Assembly (NCBI GenBank): GCA_900755095.1
Contig: CAAEFE010000141.1
Location: 1 to 11,713, forward strand
Length of the DNA stretch: 11,713 nucleotides
Reading direction: 5' to 3'
Origin: an uncultured Bacteroides sp.
GTDB taxonomy: Bacteria > Bacteroidota > Bacteroidia > Bacteroidales > Bacteroidaceae
Part shown: piece after piece, positions 1-7,480 of the stretch
Layout: each line of letters starts with the position of its first letter
Numbering within the stretch: position 1 is the first letter of the stretch
Notes under the pieces: model-generated
Databases searched by the model: none
What the model saw: the letters and a program-made list of their open reading frames with translations, nothing else
Told to the model about the DNA's origin: nothing
Program-made: the position numbers and the translations under genes

Positions 1-1
1 A

Positions 2-34
2 AAAAGCGTGCAACTCATTGAGCTGCACGCTTTT
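2..34 (-). terminator. Rho-independent terminator of dnaK, usable in both directions
   Basis: An 8-bp perfect stem, AGCGTGCA (5-12) with TGCACGCT (24-31), is flanked by A residues on the left and T residues on the right. The transcript therefore ends in a U-run whichever strand is read. It lies 36 bases beyond the dnaK stop codon. It probably ends dnaK, and may also stop a convergent gene left of the window. Confidence 0.8.
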
Positions 35-67
35 GCTTATTGTTTATTATCTGTATCCTTATCGGAA

Positions 68-1981
68 TCATTTGACTTCCTCGAAGTCAGCATCCTGAAC
101 GTTATCTCCGTGCTTGCTGTTATCTTGCTGGCCAGCACCACCATTCATATCAGGACCAGCCTGTGCTCCACCTTGCGCACCGCTCTGTGCATACATTTCA
201 GCACTTGCAGCCTGGAAAGCAGTATTGATTTCTGCCATAGCAGTATCAATAGCAGCCAAATCCTGTGCCTTGTGAGCATCTTTCAATTTCTGCAAAGCAG
301 CTTCAATCGGAGCTTTCTTATCAGCAGGCAACTTATCACCTAATTCTTTCAACTGATTTTCAGTAGAGAAGATTACGCTGTCAGCCTGGTTCAGCTTGTC
401 GATCTTTTCACGTTCTTTCTTATCTGCTTCAGCATTAGCTTCAGCTTCAGCCTTCATCTTTTCGATTTCTTCCTTGCTCAAACCGCTGGATGCTTCAATA
501 CGGATAGCCTGTTCTTTACCGGTAGCCTTATCTTTTGCAGATACTTTCAAGATACCGTTGGCATCGATATCAAATGTAACCTCAATTTGAGGAACACCAC
601 GACGAGCCGGAGCAATACCTGTCAAGTTGAACTGACCGATTGATTTGTTCTGTGCAGCCATCGGACGTTCTCCCTGTAATACGTGGATAGTAACTTCCGT
701 CTGGTTATCGGCAGCAGTAGAGAATGTTTCACTCTTACGAGCCGGGATGGTAGTGTTAGCATCGATCAACTTAGTCATTACACCACCCAGTGTTTCGATA
801 CCCATTGACAACGGAGTAACATCCAACAATACCACACCTTTGATTTCGTCTGTCAAAACAGCACCTTGTACAGCAGCACCAATTGCTACCACTTCATCCG
901 GATTCACACCTTTAGAAGGAGCCTTGCCGAAGAAATCCTCTACCAATTTCTGAACAGCCGGAATACGTGAAGAACCACCAACAAGGATTACTTCATCAAT
1001 ATCAGCATTGTTCAAACCTGCATCACTCATTGCCTTCTTACATGGTTCAAGACAAGCCTGAATCAATTCGTGAGCCAAAGATTCGAATTTTGCACGAGTC
1101 AAAGTCTTCACCAAGTGCTTAGGCACACCACCCACCGGCATGATATACGGCAAGTTGATTTCTGTACTTGTAGAAGAGGAAAGCTCAATCTTAGCTTTTT
1201 CAGCAGCTTCTTTCAGACGTTGCAAAGCCATCGGATCCTGAGTCAAGTCAGCACCTTCGTCGTTCTTGAATTCCTGTACCAACCAATTGATGATTACCTG
1301 GTCGAAGTCATCACCACCCAGGTGAGTGTCACCATTTGTAGAAAGTACTTCAAACACACCACCACCAAATTCGAGGATAGAGATATCGAATGTACCACCA
1401 CCAAGGTCGAATACAGCAATCTTCATATCTTTGTGAGCCTTATCCAGACCGTAAGCAAGAGCTGCGGCTGTCGGTTCGTTTACAATACGTTTTACTTCCA
1501 GACCGGCAATCTGTCCGGCTTCCTTAGTAGCCTGACGTTGAGAGTCGGAAAAATATGCAGGAACGGTGATTACTGCTTCTGTTACTTCCTGACCGAGATA
1601 GTCTTCGGCAGTTTTCTTCATTTTCTGAAGAATCATAGCAGAGATTTCCTGCGGAGTGTACAGACGTCCGTCGATGTCAACACGCGGAGTGTTATTGTCA
1701 CCTTTCACTACTTTATAAGGAACACGAGTCACCTCCTTCTGTACCTGATCCCAAGTTTCACCCATGAAACGTTTGATAGAGAAGATTGTACGTGTAGGGT
1801 TCGTAATAGCCTGACGTTTTGCAGGATCACCCACCTTACGTTCACCGCCATCTACGAAAGCGACAACAGAAGGAGTCGTACGTTTACCTTCACTGTTTGC
1901 AATTACTACAGGTTCGTTACCTTCGAATACGGCAACACAAGAGTTTGTAGTTCCTAAGTCAATACCAATAATTTTTCCCAT
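68..1981 (-). CDS. dnaK: Chaperone protein DnaK (Hsp70)
   Basis: ATP-dependent cytosolic Hsp70 chaperone that works with DnaJ and GrpE to fold and protect proteins. The 637 residues are full length for the family. The nucleotide-binding domain spans about 1-380: phosphate-1 motif GIDLGTTNS at 6-14, the conserved [17 protein letters not shown] stretch from 140, phosphate-2 motif [10 protein letters not shown] at 192-201, and the adenosine motif [10 protein letters not shown] at 334-343. The hydrophobic interdomain linker VVLLDVTP is at 383-390, the substrate-binding beta domain is at about 391-500, and a charged helical lid follows to about 597. The tail is Gly/Gln-rich and ends in EEVK, the usual DnaK terminus. 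The start ATG directly precedes the canonical [10 protein letters not shown]-terminus. No dnaJ or grpE lies beside it here. There is no CIRCE element upstream, so HrcA-type control is not indicated. The 5' region has a possible structured leader. Confidence 0.98.
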   Translation of the reverse strand: MGKIIGIDLGTTNSCVAVFEGNEPVVIANSEGKRTTPSVVAFVDGGERKVGDPAKRQAITNPTRTIFSIKRFMGETWDQVQKEVTRVPYKVVKGDNNTPRVDIDGRLYTPQEISAMILQKMKKTAEDYLGQEVTEAVITVPAYFSDSQRQATKEAGQIAGLEVKRIVNEPTAAALAYGLDKAHKDMKIAVFDLGGGTFDISILEFGGGVFEVLSTNGDTHLGGDDFDQVIINWLVQEFKNDEGADLTQDPMALQRLKEAAEKAKIELSSSTSTEINLPYIMPVGGVPKHLVKTLTRAKFESLAHELIQACLEPCKKAMSDAGLNNADIDEVILVGGSSRIPAVQKLVEDFFGKAPSKGVNPDEVVAIGAAVQGAVLTDEIKGVVLLDVTPLSMGIETLGGVMTKLIDANTTIPARKSETFSTAADNQTEVTIHVLQGERPMAAQNKSIGQFNLTGIAPARRGVPQIEVTFDIDANGILKVSAKDKATGKEQAIRIEASSGLSKEEIEKMKAEAEANAEADKKEREKIDKLNQADSVIFSTENQLKELGDKLPADKKAPIEAALQKLKDAHKAQDLAAIDTAMAEINTAFQAASAEMYAQSGAQGGAQAGPDMNGGAGQQDNSKHGDNVQDADFEEVK

Positions 1982-2025
1982 GATCGTTATTTTTTTATTT
2001 ATTATTTATTCATTGATTTCTTTTT

Positions 2026-2074
2026 GTCCGGTTGTTTCTCCGGCTCTTATCAAGGAGCCTCGTCGCGAACGGAC
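2026..2074 (-). promoter_or_regulatory. Possible structured leader upstream of dnaK
   Basis: On the dnaK strand this 49-base segment folds as an outer stem GTCCG/CGGAC, extended by TT/AA across a bulged C. An internal loop (CGCGACGA opposite GGAGAAAC) follows, then an apical hairpin GGCTC-CTTGATAA-GAGCC. No U-run follows, so it is not a terminator. It ends 44 bases before the dnaK ATG and is the only GC-rich part of an otherwise AT-rich gap (1982-2242). No convincing TAnnTTTG -7 box was found upstream. An RNA element controlling dnaK is inference; it could equally be a protein-binding palindrome. Confidence 0.35.
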
Positions 2075-2242
2075 GCTTACTAAAAAGCAAACCGTGTGCC
2101 AAAAAGAAATTATACGAATGCATGACATAATATCTGCCAAAAAGACAGTTTTAATAAATAAACACTGCTGACATAGTCATATTCAAAGCCAGTCAGCAAC
2201 TGTTTCTTTAAACAAATACAGACGACTCTGGTTCGATGAAAG

Positions 2243-2284
2243 AAAAAAAATATGCCTGTGTCGTCATGTGCGACACAGGCATAT
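2243..2284 (-). terminator. Rho-independent terminator of the META lipoprotein gene
   Basis: A perfect 14-bp stem, ATATGCCTGTGTCG (2250-2263) with CGACACAGGCATAT (2271-2284), closes a 7-base loop. On the minus strand it is followed by eight U residues (the A-run 2243-2250, whose last base also opens the stem). It begins 25 bases past the stop codon of the minus-strand lipoprotein gene. Confidence 0.92.
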
Positions 2285-2309
2285 CCTATTATATAGATTG
2301 ATCTATTTA

Positions 2310-3098
2310 TTACTTTTCCAGCACGATGACCAATGCGCCATTTGCATCATACAAGCCAATGCCGCCACCGGACAACACATCGAATGACTTCACCTCATTG
2401 ATAGCTTTCAGCACCTTACCTTCTGTTTCCATGTCCGGACAAGCCATCATTGTGCTCGCTACTCCCGGAAAAGAAATTGATTTGGCATTGCTGGTACTGG
2501 TTTCAAAACCGCCATTAATCAAATTACATCCGGCATTGCCATGAATTGTCTTTTTCTTCACATCAAAAGCAATGAAAGGTTGTTTTTCCATTCCGGAAGG
2601 AATTGCTTCACCATTCACTTCTTTTATTTTCCATTCTCCATTCAAAACCGAAAGTTTCACATCAGCCTCCTTCTTTTGTAGAACGACAACCGGACGGTTG
2701 GACGAATTGCAAAGAAACACTTTGTCCTTACCTGCCTTCTTATATCCTTTTACTTGCGCAAAAGCATTCAATACATTATTTTCAGTAGTCATATCCGGAC
2801 ACATCATCCGAGTACTAGCCATTCCTGTAAGTTCGAGACTTCCCGGCTTCGCATTTACATCGAAGCTACCCATCATCCGATTACAGCCGCTATTGCCGGA
2901 CACACGACCAGTTGCTGTATCAAAAGCGATAAAAGGAAGGGGGGTACTTTCGCCCGGAGTGATTTTCGAGCCATTGACTTCTATGATATTCCATTCACCA
3001 TTGATAGATGACAGGGGAATTGCCTTCTCAACCGAACGGCACGAAGACATTGCAAGTGCTGCACCAGCAATGCAAATTGAAACAAATACTTTCTTCAT
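2310..3098 (-). CDS. Lipoprotein with two tandem META (HslJ-like) domains
   Basis: A 262-residue envelope lipoprotein. The N-terminus is a short basic and hydrophobic signal ending in MSSC, with Cys20 as the likely lipidated residue. Two copies of the META/HslJ domain follow, at about 28-141 and 149-261. Each carries the family landmarks: NGEW near its start (33-36 and 153-156), a GN-x-GCN motif (GNSGCNRMMGSF from 68; GNAGCNLINGGF from 187), and a Cys-Pro-Asp-Met motif (MMCPDM from 98; MMACPDM from 217). META proteins are small beta-rich envelope proteins; E. coli HslJ is linked to heat shock and novobiocin resistance. The function of the Bacteroides versions is not established. The gene has its own terminator and a divergent promoter region shared with the next gene, so it is probably transcribed alone. 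Confidence 0.88.
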   Translation of the reverse strand: MKKVFVSICIAGAALAMSSCRSVEKAIPLSSINGEWNIIEVNGSKITPGESTPLPFIAFDTATGRVSGNSGCNRMMGSFDVNAKPGSLELTGMASTRMMCPDMTTENNVLNAFAQVKGYKKAGKDKVFLCNSSNRPVVVLQKKEADVKLSVLNGEWKIKEVNGEAIPSGMEKQPFIAFDVKKKTIHGNAGCNLINGGFETSTSNAKSISFPGVASTMMACPDMETEGKVLKAINEVKSFDVLSGGGIGLYDANGALVIVLEK

Positions 3099-3129
3099 AT
3101 TGTTATAACGTTTAAGTTAAAATCGAGGG

Positions 3130-3164
3130 CAAAGATATCAAAAAGATTGGGAAATAACATCCAA
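3130..3164 (-). promoter_or_regulatory. Candidate promoter of the META lipoprotein gene
   Basis: On the minus strand TATCTTTG (3130-3137) matches the Bacteroides -7 consensus TAnnTTTG exactly. A weak -33-like TTGG lies at 3161-3164 with a 23-bp spacer, slightly longer than usual. Transcription would start roughly 25 bases before the ATG. The match comes from reading the sequence; activity is inferred. Confidence 0.55.
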
Positions 3165-3180
3165 TGCAACATAAAATATA

Positions 3181-3188
3181 TACATTTG
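3181..3188 (+). promoter_or_regulatory. Candidate -7 box of the exported hypothetical gene
   Basis: TACATTTG fits TAnnTTTG exactly and lies 55 bases upstream of the ATG at 3244. No convincing TTTG -33 element was found at the right distance. Together with the opposing box at 3130-3137 it makes the 145-bp gap 3099-3243 a divergent promoter region. A short inverted pair GTAAAT (3192-3197) / ATTTAC (3214-3219) sits downstream of the box. Confidence 0.45.
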
Positions 3189-3243
3189 CCAGTAAATGTA
3201 CAACAAACGAACAATTTACATAGTTCACTTAAAGTAAACAAAT

Positions 3244-4527
3244 ATGAGAATAATTGTCCTGTCTTTGATTCTATTCTGCTGTGGTACGTCTCCTATCATA
3301 GCCCAAAGTGATTACATCGTCACTACTCCTTCTGCACAGGAAATCCCTGTAGGCCAAGAAGAACAGTTTATCAAAAGTAACTTTCCGTTGCTACCGCTGG
3401 GCAAATGGACACCCGGGATGAAATTTATGTTCGTTCCATCTCCACGGAGCATGTTCCTTCCCACCCTTTCCAGCTACGAGACCGAGAAAGGGGTAGACAA
3501 CAGCCTGCTGAAACATAAAATACTCACTTTCACGGGAACTGAAGAGAAAGCTCAGAATATCCCCAACGGGACTAACTACTCCACTCGCTTCATCTTCGAA
3601 TGTGAGGGAGGAAAATATTATTATGAGATAAAGAATATGCGGCTGGAGGAGATCTCCGAAAAGGCTCCCCGTGCCGGCATCAACGGATTGGTTTATCTGA
3701 AAGATGTGGATACTGCTAAAGAGCTGTTGGTAGGAAAAACAGTCTATATACAAGCAGAAAGTGTCCGGATAGACGATGCCAACAATTATTCCGGTTACCG
3801 GGATATAGCCATTCCCGTCAATACGGAAGCAACGATTACCGCTATCGGAGTCGGCAGTCAGGCATATCCGGCAAAAATCGTATTCAAAGATACACAGGGA
3901 CATTCTTATTATCTGGAAGTTGCCCTCTCACGAACAAACTCCGGCATGGACCTGAATGATTTTCAAGGAGAAAAGAGAATGAAATATTTCTCAAATGCAT
4001 TCAGTTTCACCAATAAGAGTCTAGGCACTATCGAAAGCCTGAAAAATAAATATATGGGAATGACAGTTTATCCTAAAAAGGTGCTGCCAGCCAAAAGAAT
4101 CGTATCATTTGAAGACAAGCAGACCGAATCACGCGTTCACCTGCCCCGATATACAGTTCTGCAAATCAAAGATATTAGATTATCTCCTCCCGGCAGTCTG
4201 GCTATTCTTTCATTAGAAGACAATGACGGAGCGATCTATGAATTGGAAACCGATCTGAAATATGATGTTATCGTCAGAAATGAAAATTATATCGAAGACT
4301 TTTTCGGATTCGAAGATATACATAAAAAATATCCGGGTATCACAGAAAATCGTTGGCAGATTATCTCCCGGGGAGATCTGGAGACGGGCATGAGTACAGT
4401 GGAATGTCGTTTATCCATTGGCGATCCGATAGAAATCGAGCTGAAAAAAGACAATCGTTTCGAAACTTGGTTCTACAATGGCAAAACACTGGAATTTGAA
4501 AATGGAACCTTGCAGCGTTACAAATAA
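3244..4527 (+). CDS. Exported protein of unknown function with internal repeats and a BamE-like C-terminus
   Basis: I do not recognise a named family for the whole 427-residue protein. A Sec signal peptide covers residues 1-20 (hydrophobic core, cut near IIA-QSD) with no lipobox Cys at the cleavage point, so it is probably periplasmic or exported. The body looks like about three diverged repeats. Each starts with a GM/GK-hydrophobic-Y/F-hydrophobic strand (PGMKFMFV from 57, VGKTVYI from 163, MGMTVYP from 271). Each ends with an acidic-G-x-x-Y-hydrophobic-E strand (ECEGGKYYYEI, KDTQGHSYYLEV, EDNDGAIYELET). The C-terminal 50 residues contain GDLETGMSTVECRLSIGDP (377-395), then a W-F-Y strand and LEFENGTL. 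That pattern resembles the SmpA/OmlA (BamE) fold. The ATG lies 55 bases after a good -7 box, and the signal peptide supports this start. No functional partner is apparent. Confidence 0.8.
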   Translation: MRIIVLSLILFCCGTSPIIAQSDYIVTTPSAQEIPVGQEEQFIKSNFPLLPLGKWTPGMKFMFVPSPRSMFLPTLSSYETEKGVDNSLLKHKILTFTGTEEKAQNIPNGTNYSTRFIFECEGGKYYYEIKNMRLEEISEKAPRAGINGLVYLKDVDTAKELLVGKTVYIQAESVRIDDANNYSGYRDIAIPVNTEATITAIGVGSQAYPAKIVFKDTQGHSYYLEVALSRTNSGMDLNDFQGEKRMKYFSNAFSFTNKSLGTIESLKNKYMGMTVYPKKVLPAKRIVSFEDKQTESRVHLPRYTVLQIKDIRLSPPGSLAILSLEDNDGAIYELETDLKYDVIVRNENYIEDFFGFEDIHKKYPGITENRWQIISRGDLETGMSTVECRLSIGDPIEIELKKDNRFETWFYNGKTLEFENGTLQRYK

Positions 4528-4544
4528 AAAGGGGTAGCTGCGAA

Positions 4545-4574
4545 TGATTATCTGAAAATAATCACGTATATTTG
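4545..4574 (+). promoter_or_regulatory. Hairpin next to the -7 box of the polyamine-bcp-recA operon
   Basis: TATATTTG at 4567-4574 fits the Bacteroides -7 consensus TAnnTTTG and would place the start of transcription about 45 bases before the ATG at 4625. A perfect 7-bp inverted repeat, TGATTAT (4545-4551) / ATAATCA (4558-4564) with a 6-base spacer, ends two bases before the box. It covers the spacer where the -33 region should be, and no TTTG-like -33 is visible. It could be an operator or a weak terminator of the preceding gene. Confidence 0.5.
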
Positions 4575-4624
4575 CAAAGCTAACAATTCCAATATTCTTA
4601 ATATTTTAATTCGCAATTAACGAA

Positions 4625-5818
4625 ATGGGTAGAGTTCTTATTATTGGTGCGGGCGGTGTTGGCACTGTCGTTGCGCACAAAGTGGCACAAAATGCCGATG
4701 TATTTACAGATATCATGATTGCCAGTCGTACGAAAGAGAAATGCGATAAAATCGTCGAGGCAATAGGTAACCCCAATATAAAAACAGCTAAAGTTGATGC
4801 AGACAATGTAGATGAGCTGGTAGCCTTATTCAACGATTTCAAACCGGAAATGGTGATTAATGTGGCTCTCCCTTATCAGGATCTGACTATTATGGAAGCT
4901 TGTCTGAAAGCTGGAGTGAACTATCTGGACACCGCTAACTACGAGCCGAAGGATGAAGCTCACTTTGAATACAGTTGGCAGTGGGCTTACCACGATCGCT
5001 TCAAAGAAGCAGGTCTGACAGCTATTCTCGGTTGCGGATTCGACCCGGGAGTAAGTGGCATCTATACCGCTTATGCAGCTAAACATTATTTTGATGAGAT
5101 TCAATATCTGGACATTGTAGACTGTAATGCGGGTAACCATCATAAAGCATTTGCTACGAACTTCAATCCGGAAATCAACATCCGCGAAATTACGCAGAAC
5201 GGACGCTATTATGAAAATGGCAAATGGGTAACTACCGGTCCGCTGGAAATTCATAAAGACCTGACATATCCGAACATCGGTCCTCGTGATTCTTATCTTC
5301 TTTATCACGAAGAACTGGAGTCATTGGTGAAACATTACCCGACAATCAAACGTGCACGTTTCTGGATGACTTTCGGACAAGAGTATTTAACTCACTTACG
5401 CGTTATCCAAAACATCGGTATGGCACGAATCGACGAAGTTGATTACAACGGAGTGAAGATTGTGCCGCTGCAATTCTTGAAAGCTGTATTGCCTAACCCG
5501 CAGGATTTAGGAGAAAACTACGAAGGAGAAACCTCTATCGGTTGTCGTATCCGTGGTTTGAAAGATGGCAAGGAACGTACTTATTATGTATACAACAATT
5601 GCAGCCATCAGGAAGCTTACCGGGAAACAGGTATGCAAGGAGTGAGCTACACCACCGGAGTTCCGGCAATGATCGGAGCCATGATGTTCTTCAAAGGTGA
5701 GTGGAAACGCCCGGGTGTAAACAACGTAGAAGAGTTCAATCCGGATCCGTTTATGGAACAACTCAACAAGCAAGGTCTTCCCTGGCATGAAGAGTTCGAC
5801 AAAAATCTGGAATTATAA
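4625..5818 (+). CDS. Carboxynorspermidine dehydrogenase (saccharopine dehydrogenase family)
   Basis: NADPH-dependent enzyme that condenses aspartate semialdehyde with putrescine to give carboxyspermidine (or with diaminopropane to give carboxynorspermidine). A decarboxylase then makes spermidine. This is the known route in Bacteroides, which lack the usual S-adenosylmethionine decarboxylase path. The 397 residues match the usual length. An N-terminal Rossmann fold carries GAGGVG at 8-13. NVALPYQD (79-86) and GCGFDPGVSG (136-145) are conserved regions of the family. The assignment over lysine-pathway saccharopine dehydrogenase rests on length and overall likeness to the gut Bacteroidetes enzymes; many databases call it simply saccharopine dehydrogenase. 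It starts ten bases after the AATTCGCAATTA stretch, with no strong ribosome site. It is the first gene of a likely operon, with bcp only 29 bases downstream. The partner decarboxylase is not in the window. Confidence 0.88.
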   Translation: MGRVLIIGAGGVGTVVAHKVAQNADVFTDIMIASRTKEKCDKIVEAIGNPNIKTAKVDADNVDELVALFNDFKPEMVINVALPYQDLTIMEACLKAGVNYLDTANYEPKDEAHFEYSWQWAYHDRFKEAGLTAILGCGFDPGVSGIYTAYAAKHYFDEIQYLDIVDCNAGNHHKAFATNFNPEINIREITQNGRYYENGKWVTTGPLEIHKDLTYPNIGPRDSYLLYHEELESLVKHYPTIKRARFWMTFGQEYLTHLRVIQNIGMARIDEVDYNGVKIVPLQFLKAVLPNPQDLGENYEGETSIGCRIRGLKDGKERTYYVYNNCSHQEAYRETGMQGVSYTTGVPAMIGAMMFFKGEWKRPGVNNVEEFNPDPFMEQLNKQGLPWHEEFDKNLEL

Positions 5819-5847
5819 GAGTAGACCTGTTCATTAAAAAGATAGTT

Positions 5848-6303
5848 ATGATAAACGTAGGAGATAAAGCACCGGAAATCTTAGGCATCAATGAAAAAGG
5901 TGAAGAAATCCGTTTAAGTGCTTATAAAGGAAAAAAGATTGTGTTGTACTTCTACCCGAAGGACAGTACATCGGGGTGCACGGCACAAGCGTGTAATCTG
6001 CGCGACAACTATTCCGAACTACGTAAAGCCGGCTATGAAGTAATCGGTGTCAGCGTAGACAATGAAAAGTCGCACCAGAAATTTATCGAAAAGAACAATC
6101 TTCCTTTTACCCTGATTGCCGACACTGACAAAAAGTTAGTGGAAGAGTTTGGAGTATGGGGAGAAAAGAAACTGTACGGACGTGCTTACATGGGTACTTT
6201 CCGCACTACTTTCCTGATTAATGAAGAAGGAATCGTAGAACGGATTATCACTCCCAAAGAAGTGAAGACCAAGGAACATGCCTCACAGATTTTAAATCAA
6301 TAA
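5848..6303 (+). CDS. bcp: Thioredoxin-dependent thiol peroxidase (Bcp/PrxQ peroxiredoxin)
   Basis: Cytosolic peroxiredoxin that reduces hydrogen peroxide and organic hydroperoxides with electrons from thioredoxin. The 151 residues are the standard length for the Bcp/PrxQ class. The catalytic segment YFYPKDSTSGCTAQACNLRD runs from 34 to 53. Cys44 is the peroxidatic cysteine and Cys49, five residues on, is the resolving cysteine; this spacing is diagnostic for the atypical two-Cys Bcp type. FRTTFLI near 118-124 supplies the conserved active-site Arg region. The gene lies 29 bases after the dehydrogenase and 26 before recA, all on the same strand without a terminator or clear promoter between, so co-transcription is likely. 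An ATG directly in front of INVGDKAPE fixes the start. Confidence 0.95.
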   Translation: MINVGDKAPEILGINEKGEEIRLSAYKGKKIVLYFYPKDSTSGCTAQACNLRDNYSELRKAGYEVIGVSVDNEKSHQKFIEKNNLPFTLIADTDKKLVEEFGVWGEKKLYGRAYMGTFRTTFLINEEGIVERIITPKEVKTKEHASQILNQ

Positions 6304-6329
6304 CTCCATTAATTATATAAAAATAAGGT

Positions 6330-7364
6330 ATGGCAAAGAAAGATGAACTTAATTTTGAAACAGATAATAAAATGGCATCAAGCGAAAAACTAAAAGCCTT
6401 ACAGGCTGCCATGGAAAAGATAGAAAAGAGCTTCGGTAAAGGTTCTATCATGAAAATGGGAGATGATAGTGTTGAACAAGTAGAAGTGATCCCGACAGGC
6501 TCTATTGCCTTGAACGTGGCACTTGGTGTTGGAGGTTACCCTAGAGGTAGAATCATCGAAATCTATGGCCCGGAATCATCCGGTAAAACAACATTGGCTA
6601 TTCATGCCATTGCTGAAGCGCAAAAAGCTGGCGGTATCGCTGCTTTTATTGATGCCGAACACGCTTTCGACCGTTTCTATGCATCTAAACTGGGAGTGAA
6701 CATTGATGATCTTTATATCTCTCAACCGGACAACGGAGAACAGGCTTTGGAAATTGCAGAACAACTGATCCGTTCTTCTGCTATCGACATCATCGTTATC
6801 GACTCTGTAGCCGCACTGACCCCTAAAGCGGAAATCGAAGGTGACATGGGTGACAACAAGGTAGGTCTTCAGGCACGTTTGATGTCTCAGGCACTCCGTA
6901 AGTTGACAGCTGCTGTGAGCAAGACACGTACGACTTGTATTTTCATCAACCAGCTGCGTGAGAAGATCGGCGTTATGTTCGGTAACCCGGAAACAACGAC
7001 TGGTGGTAACGCATTGAAATTCTATGCTTCTGTACGTCTGGATATCCGTGGTAGTCAACCTATCAAAGATGGTGAAGAGATTCTTGGTAAACTGACCAAA
7101 GTGAAAGTAGTGAAGAACAAAGTAGCGCCTCCTTTCCGCAGAGCTGAATTTGACATCATGTTCGGTGAAGGTATCTCCCACTCCGGAGAAATCATCGACT
7201 TGGGTGCTGACTTGGGAATCATCAAAAAGAGCGGTTCATGGTATAGCTACAACGATACTAAGTTAGGACAAGGGCGTGATGCTGCTAAACAATGCATTAT
7301 GGATAATCCTGAATTGGCAGAAGAACTGGAAGGACTGATTTTTGAAGAATTGAAGAAGAAATAA
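6330..7364 (+). CDS. recA: Recombinase A
   Basis: DNA-dependent ATPase that forms filaments on single-stranded DNA, pairs and exchanges homologous strands, and stimulates repressor self-cleavage. The 344 residues are of normal size. Walker A GPESSGKT is at 80-87, the catalytic Glu of FIDAEHA is at 110, and Walker B IIVID is at 154-158. DNA-binding loop 2 corresponds to [13 protein letters not shown] at 218-230, and the [12 protein letters not shown] segment (259-270) leads to the C-terminal domain. The tail is short and ends in EELKKK, without the long acidic tail of enterobacterial RecA. An AAGG sits four bases before the ATG. It appears to be the last gene of the operon with the dehydrogenase and bcp. 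No recognisable SOS box was seen upstream, as expected because Bacteroides lack a classic LexA box. Confidence 0.99.
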   Translation: MAKKDELNFETDNKMASSEKLKALQAAMEKIEKSFGKGSIMKMGDDSVEQVEVIPTGSIALNVALGVGGYPRGRIIEIYGPESSGKTTLAIHAIAEAQKAGGIAAFIDAEHAFDRFYASKLGVNIDDLYISQPDNGEQALEIAEQLIRSSAIDIIVIDSVAALTPKAEIEGDMGDNKVGLQARLMSQALRKLTAAVSKTRTTCIFINQLREKIGVMFGNPETTTGGNALKFYASVRLDIRGSQPIKDGEEILGKLTKVKVVKNKVAPPFRRAEFDIMFGEGISHSGEIIDLGADLGIIKKSGSWYSYNDTKLGQGRDAAKQCIMDNPELAEELEGLIFEELKKK

Positions 7365-7408
7365 ATAGCTTTAGATCTGTTTATCCGTAGGCTGAAAGCT
7401 AAGTAAAC

Positions 7409-7458
7409 AAAGGTGGGAGAAAGTCGTTTACGATCATTCTCCCACCTTTTTCTTTTTT
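7409..7458 (+). terminator. Rho-independent terminator after recA
   Basis: A perfect 13-bp stem, AAAGGTGGGAGAA (7409-7421) with TTCTCCCACCTTT (7437-7449), encloses a 15-base loop that can itself form a TCG/CGA mini-stem. The stem runs into the T-rich tract 7447-7458. It lies 45 bases past the recA stop. The left arm is preceded by an A-rich segment, so it could also act on the convergent minus-strand gene ending at 7481. Confidence 0.93.
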
Positions 7459-7480
7459 ATATCATTCTCTCTTTTATCCC

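Noticed and set aside
1070..1957. A 295-codon plus-strand open frame opposite dnaK
   Set aside because: It lies entirely antisense to a certain dnaK gene and encodes a Cys/Phe/Thr-rich sequence with no domain features, as expected for a shadow frame.
1980..2171. A 63-codon plus-strand open frame in the dnaK leader
   Set aside because: It lies in the dnaK 5' region with no ribosome site, no clear promoter and no recognisable motif.
1982..2249. A CIRCE operator or sigma-32-type heat-shock promoter for dnaK
   Set aside because: No TTAGCACTC/GAGTGCTAA pair and no sigma-32 consensus was found on the dnaK strand.
6304..6329. A LexA/SOS box before recA
   Set aside because: The 26-base gap is AT-rich without a recognisable palindrome, and Bacteroides do not use the classic SOS box.
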